Shown piece by piece: positions 1 to 4,311 of a stretch of 6,401 nucleotides of DNA; within the stretch, counting starts at the first letter, position 1; every line of letters starts with the position of its first letter. The position numbers were made by a program, and so were the translations under genes. The stretch is from Candidatus Bipolaricaulota bacterium (GTDB lineage Bacteria; Bipolaricaulota; Bipolaricaulia; Bipolaricaulales; Bipolaricaulaceae), in assembly GCA_021163465.1 (NCBI GenBank), contig JAGGWU010000096.1, positions 1 to 6,401 of the forward strand. Direction: 5' to 3'. The notes beneath the pieces are model-generated. The model did not search any database and was not told the DNA's origin. It saw only the letters and a program-made list of their open reading frames with translations.

Positions 1-123
1 GCATCCCGATTGAGCCTACACTACGGCGTAACCATATCGATCCTCCCGCTTTCCGAGACCTGGTGGCGAAAGCGGGAGAGTCCGCTCCTCAGGAATTTGC
101 GCCGCGAGGCCGTCCCGGTATGA
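1..123 (+). CDS. MNT-type nucleotidyltransferase, C-terminal end only (partial, runs in from left edge)
   Basis: Frame 1 is open from the window edge to a TGA at 121-123 and gives about 40 residues. The readable tail contains YGVTISILPLSETWW and then a basic end, SPLLRNLRREAVPV. Tails of the form '...S-W-..RESP-L-N-RREG' are typical of minimal nucleotidyltransferases (MNT, Pol-beta superfamily), which transfer nucleotides to a partner and usually pair with a HEPN protein. The catalytic GSxxxG...D motif lies outside the window, so the call rests on the tail and on the next gene. The stop codon overlaps the next start as ATGA, the usual arrangement for an MNT-HEPN pair and a sign of translational coupling. 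Known of the family: the MNT often acts as antitoxin by modifying the HEPN partner. That role here is inference. Confidence 0.72.
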   Translation, partial: ASRLSLHYGVTISILPLSETWWRKRESPLLRNLRREAVPV

Positions 124-503
124 GCGTCGAAGTGGAGGTCAAAGCCCTCCTAGCCAAGGCGGAGAGGTTCATCCGGTCTGCTGAAGTGCTCAAGGAAGCA
201 GGGGATCTGGAGTCGGCGGTGTCCCGCCTTTATTACGCCATGTTCTTCTGTGCTGAGGCTTTGCTCCTCATAAAAGGTCTGAGTTTTTCCCGCCACGGAA
301 GCGTCATTGCTGCCTTCGGGGAACATTTTGTAAAGCCTGGGCTTTTGCCTGCAGAGATGCACCACTGGCTGCGGGATGCCTTCGACAAGAGACAGATCGC
401 CGATTATGAGGCTCGACCAGTCTTCGTTAAGAAGGATGTGGCGATATTGCGAGAGCAGGCCGAAAAGTTCCTTGCAGAGACTCGGCGCTTCTTGGGGCTG
501 TAG
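120..503 (+). CDS. HEPN domain protein, partner of upstream MNT nucleotidyltransferase
   Basis: This is a 127-residue all-helical protein of the PF05168-like HEPN type. Visible family signatures are SRLYYAMFFCAEALL (residues 35-49), a Phe-Ser-Arg-His-Gly segment with His59, the GEHFVKPG stretch (67-74) and RQIADYE (91-97). Length matches the family. The start is ATG 120: it overlaps the preceding TGA as ATGA and has GCGAGG about 10 bases upstream. A longer in-frame GTG start at 63 would only translate, out of frame, the end of the nucleotidyltransferase. The RNase signature Rx4-6H of many HEPN toxins is not evident, so the protein may be a non-nucleolytic HEPN or use different residues. HEPN proteins act in the cytoplasm as RNases or as partners of MNTs, in toxin-antitoxin or defence modules. 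Family assignment is solid; biological role is inferred. Confidence 0.86.
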   Translation: MSVEVEVKALLAKAERFIRSAEVLKEAGDLESAVSRLYYAMFFCAEALLLIKGLSFSRHGSVIAAFGEHFVKPGLLPAEMHHWLRDAFDKRQIADYEARPVFVKKDVAILREQAEKFLAETRRFLGL

Positions 504-553
504 CCAGGGCCGGGACTCACCTGGCCTGGGCGGCGAAAGCGAAGCTGAACCCC

Positions 554-580
554 CTCGGACGGGTGAAACCCCGTGCCGGG
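554..580 (+). other. Strong stem-loop downstream of the HEPN gene
   Basis: Bases 554-563 pair with 570-574 and 576-580, with G575 bulged and one G-T pair, closing the six-base loop TGAAAC. This gives ten pairs, mostly G-C. With the neighbouring hairpin at 504-529 and the intervening GGCGAAAGC it resembles a structured RNA segment. No T-run follows, which argues against a standard rho-independent terminator. The function is unknown. Confidence 0.45.
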
Positions 581-615
581 TGTCACCTTGACACGGTTGA
601 CATGATTTGTCATGT
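581..615. promoter_or_regulatory. Cluster of four TGTCA/TGACA half-sites, possible operator
   Basis: TGTCA lies at 581-585, TGACA at 589-593, TGACA at 598-602 and TGTCA at 608-612. They form two inverted pairs, TGTCA-CCT-TGACA and TGACA-TGATT-TGTCA. An overlapping perfect inverted repeat, ACATGA-TTTG-TCATGT, spans 600-615. The arrangement looks like binding sites for a dimeric repressor, but no intact gene starts next to it, so the target is unclear. Confidence 0.3.
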
Positions 616-648
616 GTGCCAGGGTGTGCGAGATCTTTTTACGGTGAG

Positions 649-787
649 CATAGCGCCTCAGCAGGTGTGTCCGGAGGCACGGCAGCTTTCCAACTGGACT
701 TCCGCGGGCCGGGGCCAGTGCCTTGCTGGCACACTCCTGGGCAAGGACGCCAGCCCGCGATTCAAATGTAAAGTCGCGACCCCCGAC
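649..787 (-). repeat. Interspersed repeat, copy A (~139 bp)
   Basis: This segment matches 4157-4303 in the same orientation. The two share CATAGCGCCTCA at their low-coordinate ends, a 43-base identical core (665-707 against 4173-4215), then diverged but alignable sequence to the GTCGCGAC/GACGCGAC motif near 772-780. Inside copy A, CGCGGGC (703-709) can pair with GCCCGCG (753-759), and GTGCC/GGCAC form an inner stem, so the element is structured. Strand is arbitrary; - is given because the neighbouring - strand genes run into it and because an ATG sits at its low-coordinate edge when read that way. It carries no plausible transposase or long ORF. It interrupts a - strand ORF after about 37 codons. 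It may be a non-autonomous mobile element or a REP/MITE-like repeat; the family is not recognised. Confidence 0.8.
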
Positions 788-892
788 TCGGAAGAGTTCC
801 CGGAGGCTCTTCGGCGCCCAGTAGGCGAAGAGGGTGCCAGGGACTTTGGCCAGTTCCCCTAAAGTGACTTTGAAAACTATCTTTCGCTTCAT
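782..892 (-). pseudogene. N-terminal remnant resembling a DNA methyltransferase target-recognition segment, cut off by repeat copy A
   Basis: An ATG at 892 follows the HEPN-type gene by 15 bases and has a GAGGG ribosome site about 9 bases upstream. This suggests it was the next gene of the same transcript. It encodes about 37 sensible residues including LAKVPGTLFAYWAPKSLREL. The pattern 'KIPGSP-AYW-S-K-RE-F' is characteristic of the region before the specificity domain in PglX/Eco57I-type DNA methyltransferases. The match is from memory and short. The same frame stays open to 404, but from about codon 38 onward it only translates repeat copy A and the spacer, so that extension is not a real protein. 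Either a longer gene was truncated by the repeat or this is a chance open end; truncation is preferred. Confidence 0.4.
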
Positions 893-907
893 CTACTTTT
901 CCCTCGC

Positions 908-1828
908 TTAGCCTTCCTCCTCCGCTTCCCTTTCCCCCTGTCTCAACCACTCTTGCAGTTGAAGCAGTGCTGTGCAAGCAAAATCGAATGCAAAAAGTGC
1001 TTCCTCTTTGGTAGGATGCCAATCCGGAGAAACATGGATACGTGGTTCATCACTCCCCAAAATCCATATAAATCTGGGTCCTAATTGCTGGAAGCGGAAA
1101 TATTGCTGAGGACTTATCCCAAAAAGACTTAACTCTATTGGCTTTGTCAACTCACGAAAAGCTTCTTTCAGATCCCCGCGAGCAAAAGCGTGCAGTTTCA
1201 AGTGCGTTTCTTCAAAAGCTTTTTCAAGGGCTCCCAAAATCTTATCGCAAACTTCATATCCCCACGAACGCCAGCGGAAGTACTGCTGGACAAAATTGTG
1301 CCAACCAACTTCAAAAGCCAGACCGCTTTCAATTATGGCAGTTCCGAAGTCTCCGGCATGTAGATTCTCCTCTGCCTTCAGCACATGTTCCCTTGCTTTT
1401 GCATCAACGATAAGTGAAGCAAGGGTAATTTCTTCAAGCTCATATCCTGTAGCTTCTCGAAGCACATCTCTAAAGAAAGCCTCCGCTTGCGTCCCAGCCA
1501 TTAGAGCGTCTTCAGAAGAGGGAACAATTCCGTCATGCTGGACCCTATTCCGTAACCTCCTTAAACGCTCAATTGGCGTCTTATGCGGGACAATGGTTGG
1601 CTTTCTCTCGCAGAATTTGCCCACCATCGTTGAAAGAGACCAATTTCTGTCAACCGCGACACCAAGTAAAGGCAAAAGGGTGGAGAGGAGCATCTCAATT
1701 GCATGATCGAGCGCAAGCACCGCTCGCATCCTCGCAAGTGGGGATGGGTCTTGGGAGTGTACAACCCCTTCATTGAGCATCTGCCTCGCAAGATAAATCC
1801 TCCTCAAAATCGGTTCTTCAAGTTGCAC
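908..1828 (-). CDS. HEPN-type protein with RNxxxH (Rx4H) motif
   Basis: This 306-residue, mainly helical soluble protein has no signal peptide or membrane segment. Residues 93-98 read RNRVQH, preceded by a basic helix (RLRRL), which is the canonical HEPN RNase motif Rx4-6H with Asn after Arg. The first ~130 residues therefore look like a catalytic HEPN domain. A second helical block from about residue 138 (AREHVLKAEENLHAGDF...) resembles a further HEPN-like bundle without the motif. Known of the superfamily: metal-independent RNase activity in toxins, abortive-infection proteins and CRISPR effectors; the exact subfamily is not recognised. The start is GTG 1828, because TGA at 1838-1840 blocks the frame just upstream. 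The strong AGGAGGTGAT at 1846-1837 leaves a longish spacing of 12 bases. The gene is noticeably AT-richer than its neighbours (23 G/C in the 60 bases 1081-1140), suggesting separate acquisition. It lies between the phosphatase pseudogene and the methyltransferase-like remnant, all on the - strand. Confidence 0.78.
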   Translation of the reverse strand: MQLEEPILRRIYLARQMLNEGVVHSQDPSPLARMRAVLALDHAIEMLLSTLLPLLGVAVDRNWSLSTMVGKFCERKPTIVPHKTPIERLRRLRNRVQHDGIVPSSEDALMAGTQAEAFFRDVLREATGYELEEITLASLIVDAKAREHVLKAEENLHAGDFGTAIIESGLAFEVGWHNFVQQYFRWRSWGYEVCDKILGALEKAFEETHLKLHAFARGDLKEAFRELTKPIELSLFGISPQQYFRFQQLGPRFIWILGSDEPRIHVSPDWHPTKEEALFAFDFACTALLQLQEWLRQGEREAEEEG

Positions 1829-1836
1829 CGTTGCAT

Positions 1837-1846
1837 ATCACCTCCT
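1837..1846 (-). promoter_or_regulatory. Strong Shine-Dalgarno with competing out-of-frame ATG before the HEPN gene
   Basis: On the - strand, AGGAGGTGAT (1846-1837) is followed directly by ATG at 1836, and by the gene's own GTG at 1828. The ATG has closer spacing but is out of frame and opens only a ten-codon peptide. A second short ORF (1877-1818, 19 residues, ATG) runs over this site and ends a few bases inside the HEPN gene. This could damp or couple initiation. Confidence 0.5.
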
Positions 1847-1934
1847 GCTCATATGCTTTTACTCTTTGGTCGTTCATTTCTAAAAAACTCTTAGCAAATT
1901 CTGTTTGCCCAACGTTATTTCGAACACGATGCAT

Positions 1935-2402
1935 CTATCCAGCATAGTCATCCTCCCCTTCGGGCGCTAAGCGGGCTATGGCCCGATTCACCGCCTCCCA
2001 CAGCTCTCGGGCACACTCCCGGTACTCCTCCACTGAACCACCAAATGGGTCATCGATATCGCCCTGTTCGCCGATGAAGGAAAGCAATGCCTAGGACTTG
2101 GCCTGTGCGGAGGGAAATCTCTCGCCGATCTCCCTCTTGTGTCGGGCTGTCATGGCCAAGATCAAATTAACTTCGTCGATTAGGTCCGGCGTCAGGGGTC
2201 GTGAGCGGTGGCCTGAGAGGTCCACACCATACTCGGCGGCCGCCTCGATCGCGTGCCCGCTGGCCCCATGGGTGCTTACGCTTAGCCCGGCGGAAACCGC
2301 GCACATCGAGAGCCTCCTCTCCCGAGCGATGAAGTTGAAGAAGGCCGCCGCCATCGGGCTGCGACAGGTATTCCCGGTACACACGAAAAGGACCTTGTAC
2401 AT
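1935..2402 (-). pseudogene. Low-molecular-weight protein tyrosine phosphatase / ArsC-like, interrupted by an in-frame amber stop
   Basis: ATG 2402 opens a reading frame beginning MYKVLFVCTGNTCRSPMAAA. Cys8 and Arg14 form the CX5R phosphate-binding loop of low-molecular-weight tyrosine phosphatases, which dephosphorylate phosphotyrosine or, in relatives, reduce arsenate. A TAG at 2091-2093 (codon 104) stops it after FPSAQAKS. In the same frame, translation would resume with SFIGEQGDIDDPFGG, the expected C-terminal segment with the general-acid Asp of the DP-GG motif, and end at TAG 1935-1937. The total of 156 codons including both stops fits the family's 150-160 residues. Family members usually have Tyr or Phe at the stopped position, so a single TAT/TAC-to-TAG change explains it. 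The stopped product would lack the general acid and should be inactive. An upstream in-frame ATG at 2480 would add a low-complexity leader derived from a short repeat array, so 2402 is preferred. Amber read-through cannot be excluded. Confidence 0.88.
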
Positions 2403-2427
2403 GTCACGCTTGCCCCCATTCGGCTTT

Positions 2428-2464
2428 TGGCTCATTTGGCTCATTTTTGGCTCATTTTTGGGTC
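2428..2464. repeat. Short tandem array 1: four TGGYTC units, steps 9-11-11
   Basis: On the + strand TGGCTC begins at 2428, 2437 and 2448, and TGGGTC at 2459, each followed by ATTT or TTTT sequence. Steps are 9, 11 and 11 bases. The array lies just upstream of the phosphatase start on the - strand. Its unit resembles that of array 3 (consensus TGRCYC followed by a T-rich stretch). Confidence 0.75.
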
Positions 2465-2574
2465 CACCTAAGGCCTCCATAACGCCGTCCTATGAATCGC
2501 CTTCCCGGCGCTACCCATGCGTTCCCTTTGATCCGCCCGGGAACCCCTCGCGGGCATTGCTGCCCCCATAAAAA

Positions 2575-2612
2575 CGCCACAATCGCCAACCGATCGCCAA
2601 CTAATCGCCAAC
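2575..2612. repeat. Short tandem array 2: CGCCA units, steps 9-11-11
   Basis: ATCGCCAAC occurs at 2582-2590, 2593-2601 and 2604-2612, separated by 2-base spacers. A degenerate unit ACGCCAC begins at 2574, nine bases before the equivalent point of the first full unit. The steps are therefore 9, 11 and 11, as in array 1, although the unit sequence differs. It lies in the gene-free spacer. Confidence 0.75.
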
Positions 2613-2670
2613 TCGGACTCGCACGTAGCGCACATTCCTCCCTTTGACTCCCGGCTGCATGATGCCATGT

Positions 2671-3831
2671 TCACCGCGACTTTCCGACCTCTCCGTCGCC
2701 ATTTCCTCGCCCTGGTGACCCATTTCTGACCCGTTTCTGACCCGTTTGGCCCATTTCGTAAACCACCTTGCGCCCCGCGCCCTTGCGGACCAGCACGCCA
2801 AGCTTTACGAGCCGAGACAAGTCCCTTTTGGCTGTCTCCCGGCTGATCTGAGCGATTCGCTGATATTCCGCATTCGTAATGCTTCCCTTTTCCTTTACCC
2901 ACATCACCGCCTTGATCTGGCGGTCGTTGAGCCCAAGGGACTTTAGGTAATCCTCGGTCCAGATATCCTTCCTGAAGGTGAGCCAGAGCGCCCCTTGCTC
3001 CTCCCGCCATTCGGGTTCGGGCAGGCCCACCTCCCGACACTCATCCAGGATCTTCTGGATGCCCGTCCCCCAACGCTCGATCCAACCCACATAGTAAAAC
3101 ACCTCGGCGATGAGTCGGTTGCGGAGGGCGGACCGATGGGGACGCTTCAGGTCCTCGAGGGTGAGCGGCGGTGGGAGGGTGCCGGGGCTCAAGATTACGA
3201 GGTGGTCGTCGTACCAGCGGACCTGGACGTGGCCGGAATCCAGGTAGTCACGATGGATCACCGCGTTAACAACCGCTTCCCGCAGGGCCCCGAGGGGATA
3301 CTCCCAGATCACCTCCCGGGCGGGCTCCCCGATGAACTCGAACCGGGTCTCCAGGTGCTCCCGGAAATAACGCAGGGTCTCCTCGACCTGGTCGAAAAGG
3401 GTGCCGTAGATCTCCCGGTCATCCACGATGACGGTGGGGGAACGGAAGCGACCGATCTTAACCACGGCGTTCAGGTAGAACCTCTGGGGCTCCTTCCCGA
3501 AGAGGAGGACCGCCGCTCGGGTGGGGGTGTCATCCTCGGCGAGCAGGCCGAGTTTCCTCAATACCGTCCGGTCGTCCTCGTCCGGTGGGATGGGGCGGCG
3601 TCCCTTTTGGTTACACAGCCTTCTGAAGCGTCGAATCTGGTCGGGGTCCAGGTGCTCCCAGCTGGCCCGGGGCTCGGGGAGGGCGTCCCAGGTCTGCCCG
3701 GTGCGCTCGAGCACCCAGCGGGTCTCCTCTTCCTCGGTGGCGCGGCGGTCGCTGGAACCGGAGCGGACATAGGCGCGCCCCCGGTACCGCACGGGCTTGT
3801 ACAGGCTCCCCTCCACCGCGATGCGCACCAC
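2671..3831 (-). CDS. AlbA_2 / RecG-like ATP-binding protein, C-terminal part (GHKL-type domain plus winged helix); separated from its N-terminus by a frameshift
   Basis: This 386-codon open frame is the body of a Schlafen-AlbA_2/'RecG-like' putative transcriptional regulator. It begins in the AlbA_2 domain end (KPVRYRGRAYVRSGSSDR, residues 12-29). It then carries an HATPase_c_4-type segment: REAVVNAVIHRDY has the E-N-H pattern of the N-box, SPGTLP is a G-box, and ERWGTGI is the second glycine box. A winged helix follows near residues 300-365 (ITNAEYQRIAQISRETAKRD, then LVKLGVLVRKG). Such proteins bind nucleotide and DNA and are found beside defence and accessory genes. The tail after the winged helix is a low-complexity QTGQKRVRNGS stretch encoded by array 3. 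GTG 3831 or 3828 could in principle start it, but sequence homology clearly continues upstream in another frame, so it is most likely the 3' part of a broken gene. TAG at 3841-3843 closes this frame upstream. Confidence 0.85.
   Translation of the reverse strand: MVRIAVEGSLYKPVRYRGRAYVRSGSSDRRATEEEETRWVLERTGQTWDALPEPRASWEHLDPDQIRRFRRLCNQKGRRPIPPDEDDRTVLRKLGLLAEDDTPTRAAVLLFGKEPQRFYLNAVVKIGRFRSPTVIVDDREIYGTLFDQVEETLRYFREHLETRFEFIGEPAREVIWEYPLGALREAVVNAVIHRDYLDSGHVQVRWYDDHLVILSPGTLPPPLTLEDLKRPHRSALRNRLIAEVFYYVGWIERWGTGIQKILDECREVGLPEPEWREEQGALWLTFRKDIWTEDYLKSLGLNDRQIKAVMWVKEKGSITNAEYQRIAQISRETAKRDLSRLVKLGVLVRKGAGRKVVYEMGQTGQKRVRNGSPGRGNGDGEVGKSR
2716..2752. repeat. Short tandem array 3: four TGRCCC units, steps 11-11-9, inside the 3' end of the AlbA-type gene
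   Basis: TGACCC begins at 2716, 2727 and 2738 and TGGCCC at 2747, each followed by RTTTC or similar. Steps are 11, 11 and 9 bases, the reverse order of arrays 1 and 2. The array encodes the low-complexity tail of the AlbA-type protein. Because 11 is not a multiple of 3, the peptide repeat would be 11 residues long if the array expanded. Confidence 0.75.
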
Positions 3832-3833
3832 CT

Positions 3834-4100
3834 CCGTCCCCTAACCTCTCCGCTTTCTAGGTGAGCGCTGATCCCCAACTCCTCGCGGATCTGATGGGCC
3901 CAGTCCCGCAAGCTCTCCCGCCCTGTGGAAGCGCCGACTATCTCGCCGTCGTCCTTCACCCCGATCCACAGTTCTCCGCCCCTGGTATTGGCGAATGCAC
4001 AGAGGGTGCGCAGGGCTTCCTTGCCGAAGGAACGCCGGAACTCGCAGCGCTCGTGTTCCCCCGCCTCCACAGCCCGTGCCAAGCGCTCCTCTAGGCTCAC
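3834..4100 (-). pseudogene. N-terminal AlbA_2 (Schlafen-like) domain of the same split gene
   Basis: GTG 4100 opens a frame with an AlbA_2 start. HERCEFRRSF is the usual E-F-K/R-S motif, LRTLCAFANTRGGELWIGV is the AFANT-GG signature, and KDDGEIVGAS follows. After GISAHLESGEVRG the frame leaves homology and reads a meaningless Arg/Pro-rich tail to 3558. Restoring one G to the GGGG run at 3838-3841 (minus strand) gives ...GEVRGTEVVRIAVEG..., joining exactly to the downstream frame. The damage is therefore a one-base deletion in a G run, real or a sequencing error. The repaired protein would be about 475 residues, normal for the family. The start is supported by AGAGGGG five bases upstream and by a GTGA overlap with the preceding mini-ORF. 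Confidence 0.85.
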
Positions 4101-4159
4101 GTTCGCCCCTCTACCATGTGCTTCAGCGCTTCCTCGAACTTCTCCCGTTTGTCGTCCAT
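4097..4159 (-). CDS. 20-codon mini-ORF translationally coupled to the AlbA-type gene
   Basis: ATG 4159 encodes a 20-residue charged helix-like peptide (MDDKREKFEEALKHMVEG...) and stops with TGA at 4099-4097, overlapping the GTG of the AlbA-type gene as GTGA. GAGG lies four bases before the ATG, and both the GAGG and the ATG fall inside the conserved edge of repeat copy B. An in-frame TGA lies a few codons upstream, so the ORF cannot be longer. It may be a leader peptide that couples initiation, or the tail of an older gene replaced by the repeat. No function is recognised. Confidence 0.3.
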   Translation of the reverse strand: MDDKREKFEEALKHMVEGRT

Positions 4160-4303
4160 AGCGCCTCATTTAGTGTGTCCGGAGGCACGGCAGCTTTCCA
4201 ACTGGACTTCCGCGGCCAGCGGCAGTTCCTTGCCGGCACACTCCCGGACAAAGCAAGGACGCCGCCCGCGACTCACATGTAAAGACGCGACCCTCGACCC
4301 CGA
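4157..4303 (-). repeat. Interspersed repeat, copy B (~147 bp)
   Basis: This is the second copy of the element at 649-787, in the same orientation, with the 43-base identical core at 4173-4215. Here the internal hairpin is better preserved: 4176-4192 pairs with 4231-4250, starting TGTCCGG against CCGGACA and continuing with small bulges to CGGCA against TGCCG, around a ~38-base loop. The remaining sequence has small indels against copy A. The copy begins about nine bases after the helicase stop codon and ends at the mini-ORF start, so it fills almost the whole gap. Each copy lies directly 3' of a - strand coding frame. It may be a MITE/REP-like element or a structured intergenic RNA; the family is not recognised. 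Confidence 0.8.
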
Positions 4304-4311
4304 CCCAATAA

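Larger units (their letters stand above)
504..648. other. Gene-free spacer with two GC-rich stem-loops and TGTCA half-sites
   Basis: No convincing gene is seen. Directly after the HEPN stop codon, 504-529 can form a hairpin: CCAGG(G)CC pairs with GGCCTGG around an 11-base loop. A second, stronger hairpin lies at 554-580: CTCGGACGGG pairs with CCCGT(G)CCGGG around TGAAAC. Neither is followed by a T-tract, so they are not textbook intrinsic terminators, although they could protect the mRNA end or belong to a structured RNA. TGTCA/TGACA half-sites follow at 581-612. Confidence 0.5.
2403..2670. other. Gene-free spacer between AlbA-type gene and phosphatase, with repeat arrays
   Basis: No convincing gene is seen. 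A - strand frame here (ATG near 2633 to stop 2468) is rich in Gly, Arg and Ser and partly made of array sequence, and shows no recognisable domain. The spacer contains two of the three short arrays (2428-2464 and 2575-2612). It also has a GC hairpin near 2534-2554 (GCCCG...CGGGC) without a T-tract on either strand. Confidence 0.5.

Noticed and set aside
63..119. In-frame GTG extension of the HEPN gene, or an MNT-HEPN fusion
   Set aside because: These bases encode the nucleotidyltransferase tail in frame 1, which ends with TGA overlapping ATG 120; the extended frame gives a sequence without family similarity.
404..781. Continuation of the - strand open frame from 892
   Set aside because: It merely translates repeat copy A, the structured spacer and the antisense of the HEPN gene; nothing in it resembles a protein family.
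649..787. CRISPR repeat or spacer arrangement for the repeat pair
   Set aside because: Only two copies 3.5 kb apart with genes between them, units far longer than CRISPR repeats, and no cas gene visible.
1882..1908. Possible - strand terminator (GCAAA-CAGAA-TTTGC followed by a T run)
   Set aside because: The stem is only five pairs, mostly A-T, and seven bases separate it from the T run; too weak to call.
2534..2580. GCCCG/CGGGC hairpin near a run of A as a terminator
   Set aside because: No T-tract follows on either strand in the right position.
2468..3040. - strand open frame of 190 codons
   Set aside because: Mostly out-of-frame overlap with the AlbA-type gene and array sequence; composition is Gly/Arg-rich and no motif is seen.
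2995..3864. Long + strand open frame of 289 codons
   Set aside because: It is antisense to the AlbA-type gene, rich in Gly, Leu and Pro as expected for a shadow of a GC-rich gene, and has no domain.
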